From assembly GCF_004765795.1 (NCBI RefSeq), contig NZ_SBIV01000001.1:372001-436000 (forward strand): a stretch of 64,000 bases of DNA. Reading direction: 5' to 3'. The DNA is from Halorussus marinus (GTDB lineage: Archaea > Halobacteriota > Halobacteria > Halobacteriales > Haladaptataceae). Below are positions 16,950-25,952 of this stretch, piece by piece. The position numbers and the translations under genes are program-made. The notes under the pieces were generated by a model, which worked only from the letters and a program-made list of their open reading frames with translations, was not told where the DNA came from and ran no database searches. Every line of letters begins with the position of its first letter. Positions within the stretch are counted from its first letter, which is position 1.

Positions 16950-18574
16950 CCGCGACCACGTCGATGCGGACGCTACTCGTCGGGATCGACGCCGCGTGTT
17001 TCCCGGTGCTCGATCCGCTGTTCGAGGCCGGGGCGACACCGACGCTCGACCGACTGTTCGCGGACGGCGTCGCCGGCCGACTCGAATCCCAGATTCCGCC
17101 GTGGACCCCGAGCGCGTGGCCGTCGCTGTACACCGGGGTCAACCCCGGCAAGCACGGCGTGTTCGACTTCCTGACGTTCGACGGCTACGACTGGGACGTC
17201 GTCAACCACAGCCACGTCCGCGAACACGCCCTCTGGGAGGTGCTCGATCGACGGGGGCTGTCGAGCGTCGTCGTGAACGTCCCGGTGACCTACCCGCCCC
17301 GCGAGTTCGACGGCGCGCTCGTGCCGGGCTACACCGCCCCGGAGGACCCCGAGTGCCACCCGGCGGGGCTCCTCGAAGACGTGCGGGCGGCGATCGGCGG
17401 GTACAGCGTCTACGCGCCCGGGGAGCTCTCGGACCGCGACCGCGGGGAGACGATCGACGGCTACCGGGAGGCCGCCCGGATGCGGGGGGAAGCGTTCCGG
17501 TATCTCGCCGACCGGTTCGACCCCGAGTTCGGGTTCGTGGAGTTCCAGTACACCGACACCGTGTTTCACGAACTCCCCGAAGACGACGGGGCGATCCGGG
17601 CGGCGTACGCCGCGGTCGACGAACAGATCGACGCGATCCTCGAGGAGTGCGATCCGGACACCGTCGTGGTCGCCAGCGACCACGGCATCGGCGAGTACGA
17701 CGGCTACGAGTTCCGCGTCAACGAGTTTCTCAGAAACCGGGGGTACGCCGAGACCACCCGGGGCGGCGGCTCGCTCCCCTCGTGGTCGTCGGTGGTGCGC
17801 AACAACCTCATGCGGGGCGAGGCCGACGCCGACCGAACGCCGTCCCCGCTCGAACGCGCGCTCGACCTCGCCGCTCGGGTCGGACTCACGAGCCAGCGCC
17901 TCGGCGCCGCCCTCGAAGCGGTCGGCCTCGACGACCTCGCGCTCGAATACGTGCCCGACGACGCGATTCGCGCCGGGACCGAGCGGGTGTCGTTCCCGGA
18001 GTCGGCGGCATACATGCGCTCGCGCATCGAGTGCGGAATCCGGCTCAACGTGGCGGGCCGCGAGCCCGAGGGCGTCGTCGCGCCCGAGGAGTACGACGCG
18101 GTCAGGGAGTCGCTGATCGAGGCGCTCCGCGAGGTCCGGACGCCCGACGGCGAGGCGGTGTTCGACGCCGTCTTGCCCCGCGAGGCGGTGTTCGACGGCC
18201 CGTACGTCGAGGACGCGGCCGACGTCGTGCTCGTGCCCGCCGACTACGACCACTACCTCTCGTCGCTGTTGCTCGGCGACGAGTTCGGCGAGCCGTGGCA
18301 GTCGCACAACCACAAGCGGTACGGAATCGTCGCGGCCGCCGGCGCCGGCGTCGACGCCTCGGCCGGCGTCGGCGACGCCCACCTCTTCGACGTCGCGCCC
18401 ACGGTGCTCGCGACCCTCGGCGTTCCCGCGAGCGAGCGCATGGACGGGCGCCCGTTGCCGTTCGTCGAGCCGGTCGGCACGGAACGCTACTCCGACTTCG
18501 AGGGCGGCCCCGCCGCCGAGGCGGTCGACCGCGATGTCGAACGGCGACTCTCGGACATGGGGTATCTCGAGTGA
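16946..18574 (+). CDS. Alkaline-phosphatase-superfamily enzyme (type I phosphodiesterase-like)
   Basis: 542 residues from GTG 16946 (536 from ATG 16964). Metal-binding Asp sits in LLVGIDAACF. The nucleophile threonine lies in PPWTPSAWPSLYTGVNPGKH, followed by GVFDF, a pattern of type I phosphodiesterase/nucleotide pyrophosphatases. The second metal set is in VVASDHGIGEYDGYEF, and the last histidine is in SHNHKRYG. No signal peptide or membrane helix is seen, so it is probably cytosolic. In this locus it may transfer or remove phospho-groups on polymer precursors. The C-terminus DMGYLE resembles the DLGYLQ end of the sulfatase-fold gene at 26971, a shared feature of the family. Confidence 0.83.
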   Translation: MTATTSMRTLLVGIDAACFPVLDPLFEAGATPTLDRLFADGVAGRLESQIPPWTPSAWPSLYTGVNPGKHGVFDFLTFDGYDWDVVNHSHVREHALWEVLDRRGLSSVVVNVPVTYPPREFDGALVPGYTAPEDPECHPAGLLEDVRAAIGGYSVYAPGELSDRDRGETIDGYREAARMRGEAFRYLADRFDPEFGFVEFQYTDTVFHELPEDDGAIRAAYAAVDEQIDAILEECDPDTVVVASDHGIGEYDGYEFRVNEFLRNRGYAETTRGGGSLPSWSSVVRNNLMRGEADADRTPSPLERALDLAARVGLTSQRLGAALEAVGLDDLALEYVPDDAIRAGTERVSFPESAAYMRSRIECGIRLNVAGREPEGVVAPEEYDAVRESLIEALREVRTPDGEAVFDAVLPREAVFDGPYVEDAADVVLVPADYDHYLSSLLLGDEFGEPWQSHNHKRYGIVAAAGAGVDASAGVGDAHLFDVAPTVLATLGVPASERMDGRPLPFVEPVGTERYSDFEGGPAAEAVDRDVERRLSDMGYLE

Positions 18575-18648
18575 CAGGCGAGCTAAAACGTGTCGCGATC
18601 GCGACCGACGTACAAGATATCCGTCACGCAGACATATAGTAAATCGTG

Positions 18649-18659
18649 TGTAATATATG
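18649..18659 (+). promoter_or_regulatory. TATA-like box for the first GH16 gene
   Basis: TGTAATATATG lies about 50-60 bp upstream of ATG 18709; another AT block, ACATATAGTAA, sits 17 bp before it. Both are the only AT-rich segments in the gap and are likely promoter elements. Confidence 0.35.
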
Positions 18660-18708
18660 AATTCGGAGGATGCTTTGAAGTTCTAGCGGCGACTACACGC
18701 GGTCACTG

Positions 18709-19653
18709 ATGCTTCCTGACGAGGAGACAAACCGGGAGGGAGGGGGTTCGCCATCTGTCGAGGGGTCGAGCGATTCGCACGAGGAGACCGATCGTTCCAC
18801 CGAACGCGACTGTTCCGATTCCGACGACGTCCGCACCACCAGCCGTCGGTCGTACGTGAAACTGCTCGGCGGCGCCGTCGCCGTGACCGGACTGAGCGCC
18901 GGCCGAAACACCGCCACAGCGGTTCAGGAGGGCGGCCCGCCGAACCGCGCCGACAGGGTGATCGCGCTCGAAGACCGCTTCGAGGACGGGTCGCTCGACA
19001 GCGACACCTGGGAGACCGGCTGGGGGTGGGGGACCCGAACCCGGACGAGCCCGACCCGGATGGTGCCCGAGAACGTGACGGTGACCGACGGCCAGCTCAG
19101 GCTCGAAGCGAGCCACGAGGGCGGCAAGATCCTCTCAGGGTCGGTGAACACCAAGAACAAGGTGACCGTCGAGCCCGGCTCGTACTTCGAGGCGAAGATC
19201 AAGTTCCCCGACCGGGACGGATTTCTGCCGGCGTTCTGGGCCAAACCGAACGACGAGACCTGGCCGCCCGAGATCGACGTCGTCGAACTGTTCCAGAAGG
19301 GCGGCGGGCGCCCCGACACCCACTACTCTCACCACCACCTCCACTACTCGACTTCGACGAACCCCGGCGATAGGTCGACCTACGAGGGGATGGGCAAGTC
19401 CTACACGCCCGGCGACGACCTCACCCAGAACTTCCACGTCTACGGGGTCGACTGGCGGCGCGACCGGATCGTCCACTACGTCGACGGCGAGCCGGCGATG
19501 GTGACGACCGATCCGACGGTGCTGGACGCGATGGCGAAGGGCGCGCCGTTCTACCTGATGTGTACGCTCGAAGTCAACAAGATCGGAACCGCGCCGACCG
19601 ACGAGGAGTGGGACGAACAGTTCGTCGTCGACTGGACGCGAGTCTGGGAGTGA
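18709..19653 (+). CDS. Tat-exported GH16-family glycoside hydrolase
   Basis: 314 residues. A long acidic leader carries the twin-arginine motif SRRSYVKLLGG (Arg46-Arg47) and a hydrophobic stretch, so the folded enzyme is exported by Tat. The mature part is a GH16 beta-jelly-roll with catalytic motif WPPEIDVVELF: nucleophile Glu188, Asp190 and acid/base Glu193. HVYGVDWRRDRIVHYVDGE is the typical next strand. GH16 enzymes cut beta-1,3/1,4-glucans, galactans and similar chains. Sitting inside a polymer-synthesis locus, it may trim or release the surface polysaccharide; dietary use is the alternative. Two paralogues follow. GH16 1 and 2 share the stretch PGDDLTQNFHVY. Confidence 0.88.
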   Translation: MLPDEETNREGGGSPSVEGSSDSHEETDRSTERDCSDSDDVRTTSRRSYVKLLGGAVAVTGLSAGRNTATAVQEGGPPNRADRVIALEDRFEDGSLDSDTWETGWGWGTRTRTSPTRMVPENVTVTDGQLRLEASHEGGKILSGSVNTKNKVTVEPGSYFEAKIKFPDRDGFLPAFWAKPNDETWPPEIDVVELFQKGGGRPDTHYSHHHLHYSTSTNPGDRSTYEGMGKSYTPGDDLTQNFHVYGVDWRRDRIVHYVDGEPAMVTTDPTVLDAMAKGAPFYLMCTLEVNKIGTAPTDEEWDEQFVVDWTRVWE

Positions 19654-19702
19654 TCGGCTCGCGGCCAAACAGAAATAGAGCGGGTGTTCTGACCGAACGG
19701 GC

Positions 19703-20644
19703 CTACTGCTGCCAGACGCGCACCCACTCGGCGTCGAACGTCTCGCCCCACTGCTCGGAGCGGTCGGCCCGACCGAGCGAGCCGCTGAGGTCCCCGCCGA
19801 CGTTGATGTCGAGGTTCAGCTTGAGGTAGAAGGGCGCGCCCTTCCGGAACGACTCGAGTATCGTGCTGTCGGTCCAGGTTTTGATCTCTTGGCCGTCGAC
19901 GTAGTAGGTGATCCGGTCGTTTTGCCACTCGGCGGCGTAGACGTGGAAGTTCTGGGTGAGGTCGTCGCCGGGCTCGTGGAAGTGGCTGACCCGCTGGCTG
20001 GTCGAGTCGTCGCCGGGGGTCGTCGAGACCGAGTAGTGCATGAAGTGTCGGGACGTGTGGGTGTCGTCGCGACCGCTCCCGTCTTGGGCCAACTCGACGA
20101 CGTCGAGTTCGGGCGGCCAGTCGTTGGTCGCGGGCTGGCCCCAGAACGCGGGGTGGAAACCGACCCGATCGGGAAATCGGAGCTTGGCTTCGACGTAACT
20201 GCCGGGACCGAACTCGACGTTGCCTCTGGTGTGGACCCCGCCGCTCAACACCGAATCGCCGTCGTGGGTGCCCCGGAGGCGGAGGCCGGTGCCGTCGACG
20301 CTCACGTTTTCGGGAACGATCGTGGCGTCGCTGGCGGTCGACTCGTCGCCCCATCCCCAGCCGACGCTCCAGGCCGATTCGTCGAGCGATTCCGCGTCGA
20401 ACGTGTCTTCGAAGGCCGGCGACCACGAGTCGGGATTCGGCGGGCCGCCGTCGGTGTCTTGGGCGCCGAGGGCCGCCGTCGACCCGAGACCGATCGCGGC
20501 GAGACTTCCTCCGGACAGTCGGAGGAATCGCCGTCGGCTCGAACCGCGGTCGGCCTCGGCGTCGCTCGGGGGGCGCTGTTCGGACGGGGGCTGGTCGTCG
20601 CCGCGCTGCTGTGTCGCGTTAGGTAGGTTCTCTGACCGACGCAT
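19703..20644 (-). CDS. Tat-exported GH16-family glycoside hydrolase (second copy)
   Basis: 313 residues, convergent with the first GH16 gene. The Tat signal is SSRRRFLRLSGGSLAAIG (RR at 36-38). The catalytic motif is WPPELDVVELA (Glu179, Asp181, Glu184), with all three residues intact. FPDRVGFHPAFWG and PGDDLTQNFHVYAAEWQNDR align with the neighbour, so the pair arose by duplication. An AT-rich promoter candidate CTTAGTTAAAT (20665-20675) lies 21-31 bp upstream of the ATG, fitting a leaderless transcript. The mature enzyme should act outside the cell on beta-glycans. Confidence 0.88.
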   Translation of the reverse strand: MRRSENLPNATQQRGDDQPPSEQRPPSDAEADRGSSRRRFLRLSGGSLAAIGLGSTAALGAQDTDGGPPNPDSWSPAFEDTFDAESLDESAWSVGWGWGDESTASDATIVPENVSVDGTGLRLRGTHDGDSVLSGGVHTRGNVEFGPGSYVEAKLRFPDRVGFHPAFWGQPATNDWPPELDVVELAQDGSGRDDTHTSRHFMHYSVSTTPGDDSTSQRVSHFHEPGDDLTQNFHVYAAEWQNDRITYYVDGQEIKTWTDSTILESFRKGAPFYLKLNLDINVGGDLSGSLGRADRSEQWGETFDAEWVRVWQQ

Positions 20645-20664
20645 ACGACTCGACTAACCACGGT

Positions 20665-20675
20665 CTTAGTTAAAT
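20665..20675 (-). promoter_or_regulatory. TATA-like box for the minus-strand GH16 gene
   Basis: ATTTAACTAAG on the minus strand, 21-31 bp upstream of ATG 20644, typical spacing for a leaderless haloarchaeal mRNA. Confidence 0.5.
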
Positions 20676-20899
20676 TGATTTCGGGACATTGAATTAGTAG
20701 GCCGCAACTGCGATTCCCAAACCCTGCATTTCCGGATTTCAACCGCGCGTTGCGATCGTCGGACGAGCCCGCGCGGTCCCGGCTGATCGGTAACGTCCCG
20801 TTTCCTGACGGCAGGCGGCGAAGCGCGGCCGAGTTCCTTGCAATACGTTGACGAGCACCTAGACTCGGAGTAACGCGGGAGGCCGGGTTCGACGAACGA

Positions 20900-20974
20900 C
20901 CGGTACCGGCGGTCTCCGGCCGGTAATGTGAGCTTACCGGACCGTTGTGCCGGGACGGAACGGTCAACGTTCCG
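20900..20974. repeat. Cluster of three perfect palindromes
   Basis: A 10-bp palindrome CCGGTACCGG is followed by two perfect 7-bp-stem hairpins with loops of 7 and 5 nt, all within 75 bp. The first two share CCGGTA. They lie about 105-180 bp upstream of the third GH16 start. Confidence 0.6.
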
Positions 20975-21042
20975 TTTCCGATACCGCGCGGCCCCGGTAG
21001 CTTACACTTAAATCCTAGACCTGTCATTGAAGATTTCCGGAA

Positions 21043-21050
21043 GCTATATC
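21043..21050 (+). promoter_or_regulatory. TATA box for the third GH16 gene
   Basis: GCTATATC lies 28-35 bp upstream of ATG 21078, supporting that ATG as a leaderless start over the earlier in-frame ATG at 21027. Confidence 0.5.
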
Positions 21051-21077
21051 AATGGCCGGTTAACCATTGAAAATTGC

Positions 21078-22571
21078 ATGGCACGCGACGATACTGCACG
21101 CGAACGCTCCCCCGAAACGACCGCCCCCGACAACCGCGAGAACGACTCGAAGCTCCTCGGCCGCCGCGAGTACATGCGGCTGGCAGGCGCGAGCGTCGCC
21201 GCGCTCGGTCTCGGTGCCTCCTCGGCCACGGCCGACGAGGGCGGCCCCGAGAACTCCGACGACTGGGAACTGGCCTTCGAGGACCAGTTCGACGCCGGCT
21301 CGCTCGACACCGACAAGTGGAGCGTCGGCTTCGGCTGGGGTCGCACCACGAACTCCCCCGAGCGCATCGTCGACCGCAACGTCTGGGTCGAAAACGAGCG
21401 CCTCCACCTCAAGGTGACCCACGACGGCGGCTCGGGGTCGGTGTACGCGGGCGCCGTCAACACCAAGAACAAGGTCACGTACGGCCCGGGCACCTACTGG
21501 GAAGCCCGACTGCGTACCCCCGACCGCCACGGCCTCCTCCCGGCGTTCTGGGCGAAGTCCAACACCGAGCAGTGGCCCCCGGAGATCGACTTCTTCGAGA
21601 TGCTCGGCAACGACCCCACCTCCTCGCACCACAACGTCCACTACGACAGCACGGGCGGGATGGGCGGCAACCACTCGGAGCTCAAGATGCACAATCCCGA
21701 CCTCGGCTCGACGACCGACTTCCACGTCTACGGCTGTGCGTGGTACGACGACCGAGTCGAGATGTACGTCGACGGCCAGCTCGTGGGCACCCACGACGAC
21801 CCGACCGCGATGGAGTCGCTGCGGACGGGCGCGCCGTTCTACATGATGCTCAACATCCACGTCGGCCGGACGGGCACCCCCGACTACAGCGAGTCGTGGG
21901 GCGACCAGATGGACGTCGACTGGGTCCGGGTCTGGGAGCAGTCCTCGAACGACGGTTCGAGCACGGACACCTCGTCGACCGACACCGAGGAGACGACCGA
22001 TCTCCCGAACACGCTGAGCGTCAGCGGCGACGGCTCCGAGTCGGTCTCCTACAGTTTCAGCGTCACCGACACGATCGAGAAGAGCACGGCGCGAGACGGG
22101 AGCATCTCCCCCGAGGACACGATCGACAGCGGTGACGTCGAAGGTATCGTCGCCGGGGGAACCGACAGCTACGACTACGCGGGCCGGATCTCGTCGTTCA
22201 GCGTCGACGGGAGCGCGACGATCTACCGGAACGGCGACCGGGTCTCGGCGTCGTCGCTCGGGAGCACCTCGACTCAGACCACCGACGACGCCACCGCCGG
22301 GGACGCCGACTCCTCGCTCCCCAATCTGGTCGTCGTCGACGGCTCGAACGCACCCAACCGAGTCACCTCATACACGTTCGAGGTGGACGGCGACGTCGCC
22401 AAGGACCCCGAGCACGGATCGATCAACGCCTTCGACGACATTTCCGACGGCACGGTCTCCGGGCGAGTCGTCGGCGGCAAGGACGCCTACCGCTTTGCCG
22501 GCGAGATCACCCGGTTCGAGACCGACGGCGCGGCGTTCGTCTCGGTGCAGGACAGCGCCGACTCGAACTGA
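21078..22571 (+). CDS. Tat-exported GH16 hydrolase with duplicated C-terminal beta domain
   Basis: 497 residues. Tat motif LGRREYMRLAG (Arg29-Arg30). The GH16 catalytic domain runs from about 55 to 290, with active-site motif WPPEIDFFEML (Glu169, Asp171, Glu174). A Ser/Thr/Asp-rich linker leads into two related C-terminal units, about 312-385 and 415-492. Each follows the plan YSFSVT or YTFEVD, then IDSGDVEGIVAGG or ISDGTVSGRVVGG, then DYAGRISSFSVDG or RFAGEITRFETDG. Such units are probably carbohydrate- or wall-binding modules; I know no family name with certainty. The enzyme is extracellular and likely attached to, or directed at, an insoluble polymer. It is the longest of the three GH16 copies and the only one with these modules. 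Confidence 0.87.
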   Translation: MARDDTARERSPETTAPDNRENDSKLLGRREYMRLAGASVAALGLGASSATADEGGPENSDDWELAFEDQFDAGSLDTDKWSVGFGWGRTTNSPERIVDRNVWVENERLHLKVTHDGGSGSVYAGAVNTKNKVTYGPGTYWEARLRTPDRHGLLPAFWAKSNTEQWPPEIDFFEMLGNDPTSSHHNVHYDSTGGMGGNHSELKMHNPDLGSTTDFHVYGCAWYDDRVEMYVDGQLVGTHDDPTAMESLRTGAPFYMMLNIHVGRTGTPDYSESWGDQMDVDWVRVWEQSSNDGSSTDTSSTDTEETTDLPNTLSVSGDGSESVSYSFSVTDTIEKSTARDGSISPEDTIDSGDVEGIVAGGTDSYDYAGRISSFSVDGSATIYRNGDRVSASSLGSTSTQTTDDATAGDADSSLPNLVVVDGSNAPNRVTSYTFEVDGDVAKDPEHGSINAFDDISDGTVSGRVVGGKDAYRFAGEITRFETDGAAFVSVQDSADSN

Positions 22572-22687
22572 GGGTCCGGCTCGGGGGACCGGTCCCCGAT
22601 CCCACGACGACGCCCTCCCGTCGTCCGAGTCCCCGTTTCGACTCCGCCCGCCCAAACTGTTTTGAGCGACCCCGTTGGCTCCTAACC

Positions 22688-23689
22688 GTGGAGGAAAACG
22701 TGTCCGACGACGCAGACGGTCCGCTCGTGTCCTACATTCTGGCGACCTACGGTCGGCCCGACGAGCTCAGAGACGCCGTCGACTCGATCGTCGACCAGAC
22801 GTATCGGCCTCTCGAGATCGTCGTGGTGGGCGACACCAGCGACGAGGTCCGCCGGCTCTTCGAGTCGGGGGGCCGCTTCGACGAGGAGTGGATCCACTAC
22901 CACCGAAACACCGAGCGACGCGGCCCGGGCTACGCCAAGAACATCGCTTACGAGCACGCGACCGGCGACATCGTCGTCCAGATCGACGACGACGCCACGC
23001 TCGTCGACGACGACGCGACCGAGACGGTGGTCTCGCTGTTCGAGGACCACGAGGACGTCGGCATCCTCGCGTTCCAGAGCCGGAACGCCGACACCGACGA
23101 GGTGAAACTCGACGAGACACCCGACCCGCCGGAGTTCCACATGACCCCGACCGAGCCCTACCGAGCGACCAACTTCGTCGGGGTCGGCTGTGCGTTCCGC
23201 CGGGCGGCGATCGAGGCGGCCGGCGGGCTCTACCCGGACAACTTCACCTACGGGTTCGAGGAGATGGATCTCTCGCTGCGCGTCCACGACACGGGCTACG
23301 ACATCCTCTACACCCCGTCGATCGCGGTCGCCCACAAGAAGTCCCCGGGCGCGCGCCGCGAGACGACCGAGACGCAGGTGCGACTGGTCGAGAGCCGGAT
23401 CAAGCTCGCGGTCCGGAATCTCCCGTGGCGCTACGTCGCGTTCACCGCGCTGGGGTGGTCGGTGTACGCGCTCGCGCTCACCCGGAGCCCGGCGGCGCTG
23501 GCGGCTGTCCTCCGGGGCGTCTACGAGGACCGCCGGGAGCTACTGGCCGAGCGACGCGTCGTCGACGATCGGACGATCGCCCGGATCAAGTCCCGGAAGA
23601 CGATGCTTTACTTCTGGTGGTACGGACCCCACCCGGGCCGAATCCTGCCGCCGAACGGGAACCTCGACCGGCTGAAGTGGGAGGCCTGA
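22688..23689 (+). CDS. Glycosyltransferase family 2
   Basis: 333 residues from a GTG start. The GT-A fold begins with VSYILATYGRPDELRDAVDS, the metal-binding DxD equivalent is QIDDDATL, and the acceptor-side motif is YGFEEMDLSLRV, matching the ED base region of GT2 enzymes. A hydrophobic patch near 245-275 (YVAFTALGWSVYALAL) may be a monotopic membrane contact. It transfers an activated sugar to a lipid-linked or polymer acceptor at the inner face of the membrane. It stands between the GH16 genes and the convergent deacetylase-FemAB-GT4 operon. Donor sugar is unknown. Confidence 0.86.
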   Translation: MEENVSDDADGPLVSYILATYGRPDELRDAVDSIVDQTYRPLEIVVVGDTSDEVRRLFESGGRFDEEWIHYHRNTERRGPGYAKNIAYEHATGDIVVQIDDDATLVDDDATETVVSLFEDHEDVGILAFQSRNADTDEVKLDETPDPPEFHMTPTEPYRATNFVGVGCAFRRAAIEAAGGLYPDNFTYGFEEMDLSLRVHDTGYDILYTPSIAVAHKKSPGARRETTETQVRLVESRIKLAVRNLPWRYVAFTALGWSVYALALTRSPAALAAVLRGVYEDRRELLAERRVVDDRTIARIKSRKTMLYFWWYGPHPGRILPPNGNLDRLKWEA

Positions 23690-23697
23690 CCGGTCGG

Positions 23698-24879
23698 TCA
23701 CTGGACGACCGGCGACGCGTCGACGTCGACTCGCGAGACCTCACGGTACAGATCGAGGTGCCGGCGCGCGATGGACTCCCACGAGAGCTCTTCTGCCATC
23801 CGGCGGCTGTTTCTCGCCATCCGGTCGCTCGCTTCGGGGTCGGTCAGAACCGACACGAGCGCCTCGGCGAGTCGCTCGGGGTCCTCGGGCGGGACCACGA
23901 CCCCGGCGCCCGATCGCTCGACGAGTTCGGGGAAGTCGCCCGCCGACGTCGAGACGACCGGCTTGCCGAACGAGAAGGCGGTCGCTAGCGCGCCGCTGTG
24001 GCCCTTCGTCCCGTCCTGCTCGCGGTACGGGAGCGCGACGACCTCCGACCGAGCGAAAAAGCGCTTTACCTCCTCGTTGGGCACGAAGTAGTTGTGTATC
24101 TCGAAGCTCTCGGGGTGGTCGTCGATGATCGCCCGCGACCCCGCGGTGATGCGGCCGTCGCCGGCGACGAGGAGTTCGACGTCCGGGAGCTCGCGTTTCA
24201 CCAGCGGGATCGCCTCGATCAGCGTGTCGAGGCCCTTCGGCGGGACGACGTTGCCGAAAAAAAGCACCGTGTTGGGCCGGGTCTCGACGTCGGTGTCCTC
24301 GCTGTCCCCGAACACCGAGTAGGCGCCGTGAGGGATGACCTCGATCCGGTCGCCCCCTCTGTTCTGGCGCCGGAGCGCTCGCTTCTGGTTTTCGGTGTGG
24401 ACCACCACGCCGTCGACGTCGAGGTCGGGCAGGGCGCTGTTTATGAGTTCCTCGACGAACACCGGCGGTCGCGACAGCGAGAAGGGATCGCTTGGCACCT
24501 CGTGGTGGGTCACGACCAGCGGCCCCAGTTCGTCGATCCGGTGGAGCCACGAGAACAGTTTGACCTGCGGAAAGAGACCGGTGGTGATGTGGGTGACGTC
24601 GGTCTCGATCTCCGCGACGCGCTTCAGGTTGTTGTACGAGAGCAGTCCCCGGACGAACTCGACGGGGTCGACGTTCAGGTTGTAGAGGTTCGGCATCGAG
24701 ACGCTGATCGAGCCGAACGCCTCCACGAGCTCGATCTCGTCGACGAACAGGTCGTCGGCGGTCGTCTCGGCCGGTTTCATCACCGTGACCTCGGCGTGTT
24801 CGGTCATGGCGTTGGCGAGTTCGGCGGTGTAGTGGGGCAGTCCCCCGGCGTTCTGTCCGATGACGTAGAGCACCTTCAT
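23698..24879 (-). CDS. Glycosyltransferase family 4
   Basis: 393 residues, GT-B fold. N-terminal Rossmann half starts MKVLYVIGQNAGGLPHY, with glycine-rich acceptor loop. The C-terminal donor-binding half has LFFGNVVPPKGLDTLIEAIP and the nucleotide-sugar motif region GHSGALATAFSFGKPVVSTS, then GDFPELVE. These are hallmarks of retaining GT4 enzymes using NDP-sugars. It is the last gene of a three-gene operon with FemAB-like and deacetylase genes, each separated by 4 nt. It probably adds a sugar to the polymer backbone or to an acceptor lipid on the cytosolic side. Confidence 0.87.
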   Translation of the reverse strand: MKVLYVIGQNAGGLPHYTAELANAMTEHAEVTVMKPAETTADDLFVDEIELVEAFGSISVSMPNLYNLNVDPVEFVRGLLSYNNLKRVAEIETDVTHITTGLFPQVKLFSWLHRIDELGPLVVTHHEVPSDPFSLSRPPVFVEELINSALPDLDVDGVVVHTENQKRALRRQNRGGDRIEVIPHGAYSVFGDSEDTDVETRPNTVLFFGNVVPPKGLDTLIEAIPLVKRELPDVELLVAGDGRITAGSRAIIDDHPESFEIHNYFVPNEEVKRFFARSEVVALPYREQDGTKGHSGALATAFSFGKPVVSTSAGDFPELVERSGAGVVVPPEDPERLAEALVSVLTDPEASDRMARNSRRMAEELSWESIARRHLDLYREVSRVDVDASPVVQ

Positions 24880-24883
24880 GAGC

Positions 24884-25948
24884 TCAGAGGCTGATGGACT
24901 GCCGGAGGTGCGGGCCGACCAGCCGCGTCACCGGGATCGGGAGCTTCTTCCAGACGTCTTTGACCGGCTCGTAGGCGTCCTTTTCGGGGTGGGGAAGCTC
25001 CGCGGAGGGGTTCGGGAAGTAGTGGAGGTCGCTGTACCACGTCTTCTCGCCGCCGAAGCTCTTCTTGAACATGTAGACGCCCGACCCCTCGCGGGTCCGG
25101 CCGAACTCGTAGGCGTCGTAGTCGCTCTCGGCGGCCCACTCCATCGACTTCCAGACGAGGAGACTGCCGCCGTTCAGGTCGCGGTACTCGTAGTCGTTGA
25201 CGACGCCCCACTGGGTGACCGTCGACCCGAGCGCGAGGTTGATCACGGCGTTCACGAGCACGCCGTCCTTCCGAAGCATCTCCATCCGGAGATTCCCGGA
25301 CTCGCCGAGGGTCTCCCACAGCGTCCGGAAGAACGCGAACGAGTGGGGCGGGCTTCCGTGTCCGCGCACCGACCGCAGGTAGAGCCGGTAGTACTCTCGG
25401 AGGTCCGCGAGCGAGTCGCCGACGTCGTGGACCATCTCGGAGTCGGCCGCCTGCGTGATCTGGCGCCGTCGGCTCTCTTTGATTCTCTCCCACGCGTCGT
25501 CGGCGCTCGCGACCGGCGCCCGGAACGTGACGAATCGAGTCCGTTCCTCGAACCCCCGACGGGCGTCGGTGTCCCCGCCACGGAGGCTCACGAAGTCGAC
25601 GTCGAGCGCCTCGGCCAGTTCCTTCGTCCGTTCGAGGAGAAACGACGCCACGTCGTCGTCGGTCCCGTCGGCGAGCAGGATCGACCCGCGCTCGCCGAAC
25701 GGGGGCGACACCAGCTTCGACCCGAACAGCCGGCTCCGGACGTAGAACAGCGGCACCCCGCCGACGATCCGGTCGCCGTCTTTCGCGACCACGTACCACC
25801 GGTCGTGTCCGTACGTCTCGACGGCGTCTCCCCATCCCCAGAGCGCGAACGGCGACCCGTCGTTTCGGGCGACGAACGCGTCCCACGCCTCGGGATCGGC
25901 GCACCGTTCGGCGGTTAACTGCGCTTTCGCTTGCGATTGAACTGTCAT
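24884..25948 (-). CDS. FemAB-like GNAT-fold transferase (second copy)
   Basis: 354 residues. Like the gene at 15704 it has a double GNAT fold. The first half contains SPFALWGWGDAVETYGHDRW and GDRIVGGVPLFYV; the second contains GVLVNAVINLALGSTVTQWG, NGGSLLVWKSMEW and YEFGRTREGSGVYMFKKSFG. The last motif resembles the FK-x-FG segment of FemAB proteins encoded in bacterial exosortase/EPS loci. It probably transfers an aminoacyl or acyl group to a sugar or lipid-linked precursor. It is in a tight operon with the deacetylase (4 nt upstream) and GT4 (4 nt downstream), so the three should work on one substrate. Confidence 0.82.
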   Translation of the reverse strand: MTVQSQAKAQLTAERCADPEAWDAFVARNDGSPFALWGWGDAVETYGHDRWYVVAKDGDRIVGGVPLFYVRSRLFGSKLVSPPFGERGSILLADGTDDDVASFLLERTKELAEALDVDFVSLRGGDTDARRGFEERTRFVTFRAPVASADDAWERIKESRRRQITQAADSEMVHDVGDSLADLREYYRLYLRSVRGHGSPPHSFAFFRTLWETLGESGNLRMEMLRKDGVLVNAVINLALGSTVTQWGVVNDYEYRDLNGGSLLVWKSMEWAAESDYDAYEFGRTREGSGVYMFKKSFGGEKTWYSDLHYFPNPSAELPHPEKDAYEPVKDVWKKLPIPVTRLVGPHLRQSISL

Positions 25949-25952
25949 AGTT

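Larger units (their letters stand above)
20645..21077. other. Divergent intergenic region between GH16 genes with stacked palindromes
   Basis: 433 bp with no credible gene. It holds the promoter of the minus-strand GH16 gene (20665-20675) and of the plus-strand one (21043-21050). In between are three perfect dyads: CCGGTACCGG (20900-20909), CCGGTAA-N7-TTACCGG (20920-20940) and CGGAACG-N5-CGTTCCG (20956-20974). These could be operator sites controlling both genes, or part of a small structured RNA. Confidence 0.55.

Noticed and set aside
20302-21027. 241-codon minus-strand frame upstream of the GH16 gene
   Set aside because: It mostly overlaps the start of the minus-strand GH16 gene in another frame and the palindrome-containing spacer; no family-like sequence.
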